DNA of 64,000 bases from a bacterium (GCA_030539495.1 JAUNRX010000002.1:3914-67913), one strand, 5' to 3'. Counted from the stretch's first letter, positions 25,347-34,064 are shown. The notes: generated by a model not told the origin, from the letters alone. Program-made: numbers and translations.

Positions 25347-26510
25347 TTTTTGCAATAAAGCAGCTTCTTTTTCCATAAGTCTCATCACAAACTCTTTTAC
25401 AACTTTTCTTACTACTTCCTCATCATCCTCTTCCATTTCTGTCAGATTGCGTTTCTCCGTATATATCTTTTTAAACTTAAAGTCGAACTTATTATCGTTA
25501 GGCTTCTCCATTTTAATAATCATATCCATCTTACTTCGCTGTTCATCCGTTATATTAACGCCTCCCAGTTCAAATGCACAACCTATATACGTCTTTTCTA
25601 AACAAACCCAGTAATAATATACACTTTTAGTTCCCCATGTACTCACTTCATTGTCTAACTCACCTAGATACTCATTCATCTTTGCTGTGCTAAACATAAA
25701 ATATTTATTATTTCCTATATTATCTCTTAAAATAATGTCACCATTATTTTCAAGCTCTTTTAATGTATCAATTATAATATCCTTTTTTCTGTCATTTCCA
25801 TCAATTCTATGTTCAAATATCAGGTCCAATGCTCTCTTATGTTTATTGTATATCTTATTACATACTTCTACTAACTGTTGATCGTCCACAACTTCTCTCC
25901 TTATTATCTCAATATAATTACAGATCATTAACTCTATCTCTGGTTTCAAATCAATCCTATTACAGATCATCTCTAAAACCTCAACTACATCAATGTAAGA
26001 TGAAATAATCCAATTTTCACTATCACTTGGTTCAGTTCCATCTGGAGTTAAATAAATAAGTATTCTTTGATAATCGCTGTACGTCTCCTCAAGAATATGA
26101 CGATAACGATTTAATTGATTACTATGTTCTTGGGATCCCACCTTATTCTCAATTGCAATCAGTTTCTTTTCTTCATCCGATACTAATAGGATATCAATAT
26201 TCTTCCACTCTCTATATACAACAAAACTGTGAAAATCCATTAATAGAAGTGAAAATATATCATACTTATTATCACAGGCATTTTCTACAATTCTTTTTAC
26301 AAATCCCGCAAGAAACATACTACCCAATCCATGATTCTCATTTGGATCAAACAGCCATGCTAACATATTGCTATGACGTATTTCTGTTCTCGCAAGCTTT
26401 AATACATCAAAAATATTAAATTTCTTAGTCCAAGGAAGTAATTCATCTAAACATTCAATATCCAATAAAAACTCCTGTAATACTTCCTTATCTGACTTCA
26501 TCTTTTTCAT
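25338..26510 (-). CDS. PD-(D/E)XK nuclease family protein
   Basis: About 390 residues. The N-terminal region has ARTEIRHSNMLAWLFDPNENHGLG, then NIDILLV followed by KLIAIENKVGSQEHSNQLNRY. This is the D-x(n)-E-x-K catalytic pattern of the PDDEXK_4-type nuclease superfamily, with Asp in IDILL and Glu/Lys in IENK. The ATG at 26510 is chosen since AAGGAG stands six bases before it; an ATG at 26534 would put that site inside the gene. Members often occur in mobile or defence contexts, but no partner gene is adjacent here. Confidence 0.75.
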   Translation of the reverse strand: MKKMKSDKEVLQEFLLDIECLDELLPWTKKFNIFDVLKLARTEIRHSNMLAWLFDPNENHGLGSMFLAGFVKRIVENACDNKYDIFSLLLMDFHSFVVYREWKNIDILLVSDEEKKLIAIENKVGSQEHSNQLNRYRHILEETYSDYQRILIYLTPDGTEPSDSENWIISSYIDVVEVLEMICNRIDLKPEIELMICNYIEIIRREVVDDQQLVEVCNKIYNKHKRALDLIFEHRIDGNDRKKDIIIDTLKELENNGDIILRDNIGNNKYFMFSTAKMNEYLGELDNEVSTWGTKSVYYYWVCLEKTYIGCAFELGGVNITDEQRSKMDMIIKMEKPNDNKFDFKFKKIYTEKRNLTEMEEDDEEVVRKVVKEFVMRLMEKEAALLQKLS

Positions 26511-26612
26511 TTGAGTCTCCTTAATTCCTAGCATTCAGATAAACTTTATCTTTTTTTAAATAACATAATTTTCGAATTAGATAAACCATAGATAAATAAA
26601 TAACAGCATTAC

Positions 26613-26654
26613 AAAGAGCCAATATACCACAAATCCCCGATATACTGGCTCTTT
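26613..26654. terminator. Hairpin AAAGAGCCA…TGGCTCTTT
   Basis: AAAGAGCCAATATA pairs with TATACTGGCTCTTT (one mismatch). The remainder of 26655-26918 contains no convincing gene; a short minus-strand frame near 26750 is not supported. Confidence 0.6.
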
Positions 26655-26918
26655 ATAGTTCACTTAATTTCCTATGACAATAATAGAAGTTTTAACAGCT
26701 TAAGTGTTGCCTATTTTACTTTATATAAACAAGCCGTTCTTCACTTTCTGCCCCAAACATATTTTGAGGCTTCAAATGATGTCACTCCATTCTACTCTTG
26801 ACTATGATTTCCACACTCAAACAGCTTTTCTTTATTAATCTGTCAGTAGTCTATCCTTTTATACTTGGATTTTCTTATCTCAGTTACTACCTTCTATTTA
26901 TATATTTAGAAAAGTACA

Positions 26919-27128
26919 GTGATTGAATTGGCAGTATTTCAAACAACTTTAAAAGAATTAAGACACAGTCAAAATATGAAGCAGGAAGAACTTGCGGCCT
27001 TAGTCGGTGTACGGCGCGAAACCATCGGAAAGCTTGAACATGGCCAATACAATCCCTCTCTTAAGCTGACAATGGACATCGATCACATATTTCATAAATC
27101 CGTGGAAGACATATTTTATTTTGAATAA
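26919..27128 (+). CDS. XRE-family helix-turn-helix regulator
   Basis: A 69-residue, single-domain DNA-binding protein of the small Cro/C1 type (MKQEELAALVGVRRETIGKLEHGQYNPSLKL is split between recognition and scaffold helices). The start is uncertain: GTG at 26919 is the first candidate, TTG at 26928 is possible, and no ATG or strong ribosome binding site is present. Usually such proteins sit with a membrane-protein partner; none is adjacent here. Confidence 0.7.
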   Translation: MIELAVFQTTLKELRHSQNMKQEELAALVGVRRETIGKLEHGQYNPSLKLTMDIDHIFHKSVEDIFYFE

Positions 27129-27196
27129 TTCTATACATATATTTATATTACATAATATATAGCAGCTTATCTATTTAGTATATATTTTTTTCTTTT

Positions 27197-27379
27197 TCAA
27201 CATAAATATGATACATATTTAACAATATAAATAAATATCAAAAATGGTCGAAAAGTATATGCCTTATCCCATTCAAACTTAGTAAGTTCCTTAAGCTCTA
27301 CAGTTCCCGAAGTGATTTCCTTTATTGTATTATTAAATTCCTTATTATTCTCTACTAACTGCTTTTTTCCAAATCTGCA
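27197..27379 (-). pseudogene. Truncated lipoprotein-like gene fragment
   Basis: Just after the stop at 27380, in the same frame, the minus strand is open for 60 codons without a usable start. It reads …VENNKEFNNTIKEITSG… then ELTKFEWDKAYTFRPF and a hydrophobic, AT-rich tail. The TKFEWDKAYTFxPF segment is familiar from small clostridial lipoproteins of unknown function, which suggests a 5'-truncated and 3'-decayed gene. Confidence 0.4.
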
Positions 27380-27679
27380 CTACTCTTTCCATTTATTGTA
27401 TGTAACTGAAGGTGAAGCTGCATTAACTTTTGTACCAAAGGTAATGGCATTATATATACTACTATCATCTACAGTGTATAGTACTTTATTCAAGTTCTCT
27501 ACTTGTTCAGTCAATGTAGACTTTTCATTTTCTTCCTTATATAACTCAGCCTCTTCTACAATTTCTAATGCATTTATAAACATCTGGGCTGTCTCATCAA
27601 CATCATTTATTCGTTCTGCTTCATCTAATAGACTATCTAAACTTAATCCCTTTCCAATAACTTTTACACACTTTTTCAT
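27380..27679 (-). CDS. Hypothetical protein
   Basis: A 99-residue acidic, mostly helical protein with AAGGAAAAAAG before ATG. No signal peptide or motif recognised. The C-terminal segment (VNAASPSVTYNKWKE) is polar. It is followed directly by a frame that continues past its stop, so this could itself be a recently shortened gene. Confidence 0.55.
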   Translation of the reverse strand: MKKCVKVIGKGLSLDSLLDEAERINDVDETAQMFINALEIVEEAELYKEENEKSTLTEQVENLNKVLYTVDDSSIYNAITFGTKVNAASPSVTYNKWKE

Positions 27680-27858
27680 TCTTTTTTCCTTTGTGTATTA
27701 GATATTTGAATATAATCATTCATAATAACCTTATACTTTTTTCTATATTTGTCAATTGATTTATGGTAAATAATTATATTTAGTCGTCTGTAATATTTTA
27801 AATTACTTAATAATAATCCTAAAATTATGATTTTATCTATTCACGTTGTTAAAACAAA

Positions 27859-27900
27859 AAAAGAGTAAGCCTGACAATACAACATCAAGCTTACTCTTTT
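27859..27900 (-). terminator. Terminator after the structured RNA
   Basis: AAAGAGTAAGC and GCTTACTCTTT form a perfect stem, with a run of T on the minus strand (complement of AAAAAAAG). It lies about 40 bases beyond the closing stem of the RNA at 27938-28142. Confidence 0.7.
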
Positions 27901-27937
27901 CAATTATTTTCACATAAAGGCTCCCAACCTTCAGATG

Positions 27938-28142
27938 GATTGTTTTCCAACACGCTACAGCAAAGCATCTCGCCTTAATATCACTTTTTCGCGTAGACCG
28001 GCCGAGGCAGTTCTCTGATTTCCTCATATACACCCTACACAATGCAAGATTACAATGGGAAATCAAAGAACCATCCGAGGGAAAGGCAGCGAAAAAGTTA
28101 TATCTAGGCGAGCTACTTTTCACAGTCTACAAAAAACAATCC
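27938..28142 (-). ncRNA. Rod-like structured RNA, 6S-RNA-like candidate
   Basis: The ends pair perfectly (GGATTGTTTT 27938-27947 with AAAACAATCC). A large asymmetric internal bubble follows, then a long stem: CTCGCCT (27969-27975) with AGGCGAG (28106-28112), ATAT/ATAT, CTTTTTCGC with GCGAAAAAG, and further in TTCT-x-TGATTTCC with GGAAATCA-x-AGAA. A closing stem, central bubble and irregular apical rod of about 200 nt is the plan of 6S RNA, which traps housekeeping RNA polymerase. Transcription on the minus strand is supported by the terminator at 27859-27900 and a weak upstream promoter (TTGGCG, 17 bases, TAAACG at 28149-28177). The raiA-type RNA of Firmicutes is an alternative. Confidence 0.5.
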
Positions 28143-28182
28143 ATCGTCCGTTTAGCCAAAAACTATTTTTACGCCAATAATT

Positions 28183-29595
28183 CTACACTGGATAAGCCTT
28201 ATTTTCAGTATCCGCAATGGATTGATCCACTTTTGTCTGCTGCGCTTCACGATATTTAAAGAATTCAGTTGCAACTTGTGGGAATAAAGCGTAAGACAAT
28301 ACGTCTTCGTCTTGTTGTTTCCACTGTTTCATTTCTTCTTCAATCTTAGCAAGCTGTGGCTTGATTAAATCGGCTGGACGGCAAGTGATTGGTTTAGTAT
28401 CGCCGATACACTTCTTTTGAACCTCTTTGTTGAAAGGTTTTACTGTCTGGCCAAATTCACCGGATAATAATTTCTTAGACTCTTTTGTTACCATCTTGTA
28501 ACGTTCGCCGGTAACCACATTTAATACTGCCTGCGTACCAACGATCTGAGAAGATGGAGTAACTAGAGGTGGTTCACCAAAGTCCTTACGAACTCTTGGA
28601 ACTTCTTCTAATACTGCTTCGAATTTGTCTTCTGCATGCATATCATTTAACTGGGATACTAAGTTACTTAACATACCGCCTGGTACTTGGTACATTAATG
28701 TCTTAATGTTAACACCAAGAACCTTCGTATTCATTAAGCCGCTCTTTAAGCAGTCTTCTCTAAGTGGACGGAAGTATTCAGCAATTTCAGCTAATAACTT
28801 CTGATCGTAACCACAGTCATATTTTGTTCCACGGAACGTTTCTACCATAACTTCGGTTGCAGGTTGGCTTGTTCCCATTGCAAATGGGCTCATTGCAGTA
28901 TCAATGATATCGCAGCCAGCTTCTACGGCTTTCATGTAAGTCATGGAAGCTACACCGGAAGTATAGTGAGTATGTAAATCGATTGGAATCTTAACTGCTT
29001 TCTTTAACGTAGTTACTAATTCCGTTGCTTTATATGGAGTAAGAAGTCCGGCCATATCTTTGATACATAAGGATTTTGCTCCCATGCCTTCAATTCTCTT
29101 CGCCATATCTCTCCAATAATCTAACGTATAAGCATCGCCTAACGTATAGCTTAATGCAACCTGTGCATGTCCTTTTTCCTTATTTGCAGCATTTACTGCT
29201 GTTTCAAGGTTACGAACATCGTTTAAACAGTCAAAGATACGAATGATATCAATACCATTTGCAAGAGATTTCTGAACAAAATATTCAACAACATCATCTG
29301 CATAGTGATTGTATCCTAAGATATTCTGACCTCGAAATAACATTTGAAGCTTTGTATTTTTAAATCCTGCTCTTAACTTTCTAAGTCTTTCCCAAGGATC
29401 TTCTTTTAAGAAACGAAGGGAAGCATCGAATGTTGCACCGCCCCAGCATTCCACTGCATGATAGCCGACCTTGTCCATCTTGTCTACGATTGGAAGCATT
29501 TGTTCGGTTGTCATACGAGTGGCAATTAAAGACTGGTGAGCATCACGAAGCACTGTTTCCGTAATTTTAATAGGTTTTTTACCTTGCTCTGCCAT
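28183..29595 (-). CDS. oadA: Oxaloacetate decarboxylase alpha / pyruvate carboxylase subunit B (carboxyltransferase)
   Basis: A 470-residue carboxyltransferase of the OadA/PycB family, which transfers CO2 between oxaloacetate (or pyruvate) and biotin. It begins KPIKITETVLRDAHQSLIATRM and has the metal-binding DLHTHYTSGVASM segment. The family's usual biotinyl domain is absent; it is supplied as a separate protein encoded two genes upstream (30781-31149). This is the last gene of the five-gene operon, 39 bases after the beta subunit, followed by the structured RNA. GGAGG precedes the ATG. Confidence 0.9.
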   Translation of the reverse strand: MAEQGKKPIKITETVLRDAHQSLIATRMTTEQMLPIVDKMDKVGYHAVECWGGATFDASLRFLKEDPWERLRKLRAGFKNTKLQMLFRGQNILGYNHYADDVVEYFVQKSLANGIDIIRIFDCLNDVRNLETAVNAANKEKGHAQVALSYTLGDAYTLDYWRDMAKRIEGMGAKSLCIKDMAGLLTPYKATELVTTLKKAVKIPIDLHTHYTSGVASMTYMKAVEAGCDIIDTAMSPFAMGTSQPATEVMVETFRGTKYDCGYDQKLLAEIAEYFRPLREDCLKSGLMNTKVLGVNIKTLMYQVPGGMLSNLVSQLNDMHAEDKFEAVLEEVPRVRKDFGEPPLVTPSSQIVGTQAVLNVVTGERYKMVTKESKKLLSGEFGQTVKPFNKEVQKKCIGDTKPITCRPADLIKPQLAKIEEEMKQWKQQDEDVLSYALFPQVATEFFKYREAQQTKVDQSIADTENKAYPV

Positions 29596-29634
29596 TGTTT
29601 TACCTCCTAAATATTAAGTAATCGATAATTGTTA

Positions 29635-30759
29635 TTATACATTGAAGATTGCCATAAATACACCGGCTGCTACTGCTGTACCGATTACACCAGCAACGTT
29701 AGGTCCCATAGCATGCATTAATAAGAAGTTTGTTGGATCTGCTTCGGAACCAACCTTTTGAGAAACTCTGGCTGCCATAGGAACTGCGGATACACCGGCA
29801 GAACCGATTAATGGGTTTACCTTGCCATGAGTTACTTTACACATTAACTTACCAAATAATACACCAGCTGCGGTACCGATACAGAATGCAAATAAACCTA
29901 AAGCAACGATCTTTAATGTTGTAAGTTTTAAGAATGCTTCTGCACTAGTGGTTGCACCTACACTAGTTCCAAGTAAGATAACTACGATATACATTAAAGC
30001 ATTGGAAGCAGTATGTGTTAACTGTTTTACAACGCCAGATTCTTTAAATAAGTTACCAAGCATTAACATACCAACAAGTGGAGCTGTGGAAGGAAGGATT
30101 GCAACTACTACGATGGTAACGATGATAGGGAAAAGGATTCTCTCCAATTTCGATACTGGACGTAATTGTTCCATCTTGATTTCACGTTCTGCCTTTGTTG
30201 TAAATAATTTCATGATTGGTGGTTGAATAATTGGTACTAATGACATATAAGAATATGCAGCTACTGCGATAGGTCCCATGTATTCTGTCTGTCCAAGTTT
30301 TCCTGCAAGGAAAATGGAAGTAGGACCGTCAGCACCACCGATAATTGAGATTGCGGCTGCCGCTTTATCACCAAATCCCATTAAGATTGCAATTAAGTAT
30401 GCAGCAAAGATACCAAACTGTGCTGCTGCACCTAATAAGAAACTCTTAGGGTTTGCAATAAGTGGACCGAAATCTGTCATTGCGCCGACACCCATAAAGA
30501 TTAAGGAAGGTAAGATACTCCATTCATCTAATAAGTAGAAGTAATGTAATAATCCACTGTCTTCCATAATGGCTGGGTACATGTTTACTAATAACATACC
30601 AAATGAAATTGGTACTAGAAGGAGTGGCTCATATTCTCTCTTGATTGCTAAATATAAAAAGAAAAGCGCAACGAAAATCATTAAAAGATTTCCCCATGTC
30701 AGGTTCATAAAACACGTCTGCTTTACTAAATTACTTAGCGTAGATACTACGTAATCCAT
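29635..30759 (-). CDS. Sodium-pump decarboxylase beta subunit
   Basis: A 374-residue integral membrane protein with about nine to ten helices, of the OadB/GcdB/MmdB family. It decarboxylates carboxybiotin and exports Na+. Characteristic stretches are IGGADGPTSIFLAGKLG and LMHAMGPNVAGVIGTAVAAGVF, plus the re-entrant region containing NPLIGSAGVSAVPMAARVSQ. It is located between the biotin carrier and alpha subunit genes, with short spacers. Confidence 0.92.
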   Translation of the reverse strand: MDYVVSTLSNLVKQTCFMNLTWGNLLMIFVALFFLYLAIKREYEPLLLVPISFGMLLVNMYPAIMEDSGLLHYFYLLDEWSILPSLIFMGVGAMTDFGPLIANPKSFLLGAAAQFGIFAAYLIAILMGFGDKAAAAISIIGGADGPTSIFLAGKLGQTEYMGPIAVAAYSYMSLVPIIQPPIMKLFTTKAEREIKMEQLRPVSKLERILFPIIVTIVVVAILPSTAPLVGMLMLGNLFKESGVVKQLTHTASNALMYIVVILLGTSVGATTSAEAFLKLTTLKIVALGLFAFCIGTAAGVLFGKLMCKVTHGKVNPLIGSAGVSAVPMAARVSQKVGSEADPTNFLLMHAMGPNVAGVIGTAVAAGVFMAIFNV

Positions 30760-30780
30760 TTAGTTCATCCTCCTTAGTTA

Positions 30781-31149
30781 CTAGTTTAAAGTAGCTAACA
30801 CATCTCCTGCTTCTACAGAATCTCCTGCTGCAACATTTATGCTAGCAATTGTTCCATCTTGTGGAGCAACAACTTCATTTTCCATTTTCATGGCTTCAAG
30901 AATTAAGATCACTTCGCCTTTTTTCACTGCTTGGCCTGCTGCGGCTTTCACATTAAGAATTTTTCCTGGCATTGGGGCAGTTACTTTAACTTTACCTGCA
31001 CCTGCTGCTGGAGCTGCTGCTTTTTTAGCTGGTGCTTGTTTTGGAGCACTTGCTGCTGGCACACTTGCCTGAACAACACCTTCGGTTGTTCCTTCTTCTA
31101 CTGTAACGTTGTAAACGTTACCATTTACTGTGATCGTATAGTTTTTCAT
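30781..31149 (-). CDS. Biotin carboxyl carrier protein of the decarboxylase
   Basis: A 122-residue biotinyl-lipoyl carrier. The biotinylation motif is EAMKMEN with Lys88. It is preceded by an Ala/Pro/Lys-rich flexible linker (residues 28-52), as in swinging-arm carriers. The start at 31149 is chosen because AGGAGG is nine bases upstream. It shuttles carboxyl groups between the alpha-type transferases and the membrane beta subunit. Confidence 0.92.
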   Translation of the reverse strand: MKNYTITVNGNVYNVTVEEGTTEGVVQASVPAASAPKQAPAKKAAAPAAGAGKVKVTAPMPGKILNVKAAAGQAVKKGEVILILEAMKMENEVVAPQDGTIASINVAAGDSVEAGDVLATLN

Positions 31150-31183
31150 GAGTAATATCCTCCTTGTAATCAATTAATAACAA

Positions 31184-31939
31184 CTATGCATTTTTCCATT
31201 TACGATTAACTCTATGAATAGATCTAACAACTAAGCCATCTTCTGGTGCTTCGTCTCCCAAGCTTGCCATAATTGCTGCAGTAATCACTGCAACGAGTTC
31301 TACATCTTCGACAAGTTCTTCGTCTTCTACAACTTCTTCGACTGGAGCAGACACAACGGTTGTCTCTACTTGTGTTGTCTCTGTCTTCTTTTTACCGCCA
31401 ACTAATTTTGGTGCATATTCAAGCAAGCCGATAATCAATGAAATAAAGATTAATACTACAAATACTGTGCCCATACCCATAACAGTATTTAATAATGCTT
31501 TTATCATCTTCTGTCCAAATGTTCTGTAAACATCACTGGAGAAAGATTCAATTTCATCATCGGAAGCAAATGTCATACGAATGACTACGTCATCTTTTTC
31601 ATATTTTACTTTACTTTCTACGGTTGCTTTTCCGTCTGCATAAGATACTGTCTTATCACCACAAGACTGGTATTTTCCTAAGTCTTTTGTAGTGTTATAT
31701 AGACCAAGAATTGACTGTGCCAATTCCTCTGTGCTTTGAGAAACATAACTTTCATATGTTTTCTCATCCGTAATAATTGACAGATCCTGTGATGAAAGAC
31801 TACTGATCGTACTCTCAAACGTAGACTTGATCGTATCTTCGTTAAACGTCGTAGTTGACTCTGACTTTTTGCTATTTCCACATGCGGTTAATGCTACCAT
31901 GCATAATGCCATACATAATACTAAATATAGTTTTTTCAT
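31184..31939 (-). CDS. OadG-type gamma subunit fused to a lipoprotein domain
   Basis: A 251-residue protein. It starts with a lipoprotein signal (MKKLYLVLCMALCMVALTAC, Cys20 in LTAC), followed by an extracytoplasmic domain of about 120 residues. A single transmembrane helix (MGTVFVVLIFISLIIGLLEY) leads into a cytosolic tail ending ITAAIMASLGD and VVRSIHRVNRKWK, as in OadG gamma subunits, which stabilise the pump complex. The N-terminal lipoprotein domain is an addition to the short classical gamma chain of about 80-90 residues. It lies between carrier and carboxyltransferase genes. Confidence 0.8.
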   Translation of the reverse strand: MKKLYLVLCMALCMVALTACGNSKKSESTTTFNEDTIKSTFESTISSLSSQDLSIITDEKTYESYVSQSTEELAQSILGLYNTTKDLGKYQSCGDKTVSYADGKATVESKVKYEKDDVVIRMTFASDDEIESFSSDVYRTFGQKMIKALLNTVMGMGTVFVVLIFISLIIGLLEYAPKLVGGKKKTETTQVETTVVSAPVEEVVEDEELVEDVELVAVITAAIMASLGDEAPEDGLVVRSIHRVNRKWKNA

Positions 31940-31954
31940 ATCAGCATCACCTCA

Positions 31955-33352
31955 TTAAATAGTGCCGTGCTTTTTGCTAGGACGACTCTCTCTTTTTGTA
32001 AATAACATTTCAAATGCATAAACTAGTTGTTTTCTTGTTGATTCTGGCTCAATGATATTATCAATATAGCCTCGTTTTGCTGCAGATACTGGGCTGCTCT
32101 GAATTGCTTCATAGTCTGCTGCCTTTTCGCTGATGAAAGTTTTCTTATCAGCTGCTTTTTCAATTTCATTCGAATACATGATTTGTACTGCATTGGCTGC
32201 ATCCATCATTCCGATTTTGGAATCTGGATAAGCAAATACCAAATCTGCTCCGATATGTTTTGAATTCATGGTTATGTACGCGCTTCCGAATGCTTCACCA
32301 GCAATTACGTTGATTTTAGGAACGGTAGCATTTGCAAATGCATAAGTTAATTTTGCTGCTGCAGATGCAATTGTCTTTTCTTCGTCTTTTGTTGCCTTAT
32401 ATCCGGTTACATTGGTTACTGTAACAACTGGAATATTAAATGCATCACAGAAGTTGACAAAATCAGCTGCCTTCTTGCATCCGTCTGTAGATAATTCTGC
32501 TTCGCTATTAGCTACGGCACCGATGGTCATTCCATTTAATTTTAGGAAGCCGGTTACCATGCCCTTTGCAAATGCTTCTTTGATTTCTACAAATTGGTTT
32601 TGGTCAGAAATGTCTTTTAAGGTTTCTTTTACATCTGTGGAAACGACAATGGTTCTATTTAAATCATCTGTCGTTTCAATAAATGCATCGTCTTCGTTAT
32701 TCGTAGGCAATACACTTACTAATTCTCTAACTTTTGCTAATACTTCCTGCTCGTCTTTTGCTACTACATCAACTACTCCTGCTTCTGCTTGGAATGCTGC
32801 ACTTGATGTATCGCATTTTGCTATGTAATTGTGTTCAATTGCATTTGGTGAATTTACGAATAGTTTGGCATTCTTTTCTTCCATTACTGTAAAGTCACTT
32901 AACGCACTTGATACTGCAACTCCGCCACCACAGTTTCCAAAAACAGCTGTGATTTGTGGAATGACACCAGAAGCTAAGGTTTGTTTCAAATAAAGATCAC
33001 CAAAACCAGCTAATGCGTCCGTTGCTTCTTGAAGTCTGATCCCTGCACAGTCAATTAATCCAACAACAGGTGCTCCCACCTTAAGTGCCAAGTCATAAAT
33101 ACTTGCAATCTTCTTGGCATGCATTTCGCCGATTGTACCATTCAATGAAGATGAGTCTTGACTATAAACATACACTGGTTTGTTATCAATCAATCCATAT
33201 CCAGTGATAACACCGTCAGCAGGTACTTCTTTTTCAAGTAGATTAAAGTCTGTGCTACGTTTTGTAATCATTGCACCAACTTCAACAAAACTGTTCGTAT
33301 CTAACAAGGAGACAATGCGCTCTCTTGCCATACTCGTGTCTGTACTGCTCAT
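31955..33352 (-). CDS. Acyl-CoA carboxyltransferase subunit (MmdA/PccB type)
   Basis: A 465-residue member of the carboxyl transferase family (crotonase fold), here the first gene of the sodium-pump operon. Both halves carry the glycine-rich oxyanion segments (for example FGNCGGGVAVSSAL and GEAFGSAYITMNSK). Methylmalonyl-CoA decarboxylase and related pumps use such a subunit as the CoA-linked transferase. Having both an OadA-type and an MmdA-type transferase in one operon is usual in this group of clostridia, and suggests the complex can transfer carboxyl between oxaloacetate/pyruvate and acyl-CoA (inference). GGAGGG precedes the ATG. Confidence 0.85.
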   Translation of the reverse strand: MSSTDTSMARERIVSLLDTNSFVEVGAMITKRSTDFNLLEKEVPADGVITGYGLIDNKPVYVYSQDSSSLNGTIGEMHAKKIASIYDLALKVGAPVVGLIDCAGIRLQEATDALAGFGDLYLKQTLASGVIPQITAVFGNCGGGVAVSSALSDFTVMEEKNAKLFVNSPNAIEHNYIAKCDTSSAAFQAEAGVVDVVAKDEQEVLAKVRELVSVLPTNNEDDAFIETTDDLNRTIVVSTDVKETLKDISDQNQFVEIKEAFAKGMVTGFLKLNGMTIGAVANSEAELSTDGCKKAADFVNFCDAFNIPVVTVTNVTGYKATKDEEKTIASAAAKLTYAFANATVPKINVIAGEAFGSAYITMNSKHIGADLVFAYPDSKIGMMDAANAVQIMYSNEIEKAADKKTFISEKAADYEAIQSSPVSAAKRGYIDNIIEPESTRKQLVYAFEMLFTKRESRPSKKHGTI

Positions 33353-33409
33353 ATTTAGCCCTCCATATATATATTTATTAAAAATGTAAAACCAATTTCT
33401 GCCGACTTT

Positions 33410-33438
33410 ATTTTAACTCTTATTTCCATTATTTTCAA
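33410..33438 (-). promoter_or_regulatory. Sigma-A promoter of the sodium-pump operon
   Basis: Minus-strand TTGAAA (33433-33438), 17 bases, TAAAAT (33410-33415). It is about 50 bases upstream of the first start codon. Confidence 0.65.
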
Positions 33439-33612
33439 GTGCAAGTTGTTAGTTTTTATCGAATTCTACAATATTATATATCTTTTTAGGTATTTTTTTG
33501 GTCGATAGTGTTAAAAATACGGCACTTTTACAGGGTTTTGCAACCAATATAGAATAACCATTTTAGGTGAAGAATGAGGGGTCTTAACTGTTTCTATATA
33601 ATTTATTGTTTT

Positions 33613-33842
33613 TGGGTATAGAAGCTATTTTTTTCTCCCCTATACCCAATTTTTGTAGCAAAAGAGCATGTATTCTTGTTGTTTGGGTAATATTGCTCTA
33701 TTTTTAGCTTCTATACCCACAGATGTCAGATTCTCTGGGTATTTCTCGATATTTTTGTCGCTCTCTACCCAAAATCATCCGATATCTCGTTTTTAGAAGA
33801 CTATTTTGGGTATAGGGCTGCAATATTTCTCTGTAATACCCA
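33613..33842. repeat. Symmetric array of eight TGGGTA/TACCCA half-sites
   Basis: TGGGTA starts at 33613, 33684, 33736 and 33807; TACCCA starts at 33643, 33714, 33766 and 33837. Each TGGGTA is followed by TACCCA exactly 30 bases later, start to start, so four inverted pairs share an identical 24-base spacer length. The intervals between successive starts are 30, 41, 30, 22, 30, 41, 30, a mirror-symmetric series. Spacer sequences differ, except that TGGGTATAGAAGCTA at 33613 reappears as its reverse complement ending at 33719. It lies about 175 bases upstream of the pump promoter. Confidence 0.8.
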
Positions 33843-33868
33843 ATATGCTAAAGTGAAGCTGCAAGCTA

Positions 33869-33970
33869 GGAACACACACTTTGCCGCGTCAAAGGGGAAT
33901 GTCGCTGTTTTTTTGCGACATCTTCCTTTTCCCTGAGTGCACATCCTTAGCAGAGCATTTTTTAATACAT
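33869..33970. repeat. Dispersed intergenic repeat, copy B
   Basis: GGAACACACACTTTGCC, then a hairpin TGTCGC…GCGACA, then TGAGTGCACATCCTTAGC-x-GAGC and TTTTTTAATACAT, in the same order as in 13276-13371. The blocks are nearly identical between copies while the linkers differ, as expected for a repeat kept by structure or protein binding. Confidence 0.7.
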
Positions 33971-34013
33971 CGGAGGCTTCTTGAAGAGAAGTTTCCTCGT
34001 ATGTATTAAAAAA
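33958..34013. repeat. Long inverted repeat bordering copy B
   Basis: TTTTTTAATACAT (33958-33970) pairs perfectly with ATGTATTAAAAAA (34001-34013), with additional GAGG/CCTC and TTCT/AGAA pairing inside. It abuts the terminator at 34013-34054. Confidence 0.65.
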
Positions 34014-34054
34014 GAGCCTTCCCTCAATGTAAACTCACATTGTAAGAAGACTCT
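34013..34054. terminator. Terminator of the carboxypeptidase gene
   Basis: AGAG-x-CTTC…CAATGT pairs with ACATTG…GAAG-x-CTCT. T-runs stand on both sides (plus strand after 34055, minus strand before 34013). The gene at 34065 stops 11 bases away. Confidence 0.7.
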
Positions 34055-34064
34055 TCTATTTTTT

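Noticed and set aside
27312..27701. 129-codon plus-strand ORF
   Set aside because: It is the shadow of the 99-residue minus-strand gene, which has a ribosome binding site.
27833..28123. 96-codon minus-strand ORF
   Set aside because: It lies fully across the structured RNA and its terminator, has no ribosome binding site, and has unnatural amino-acid composition.
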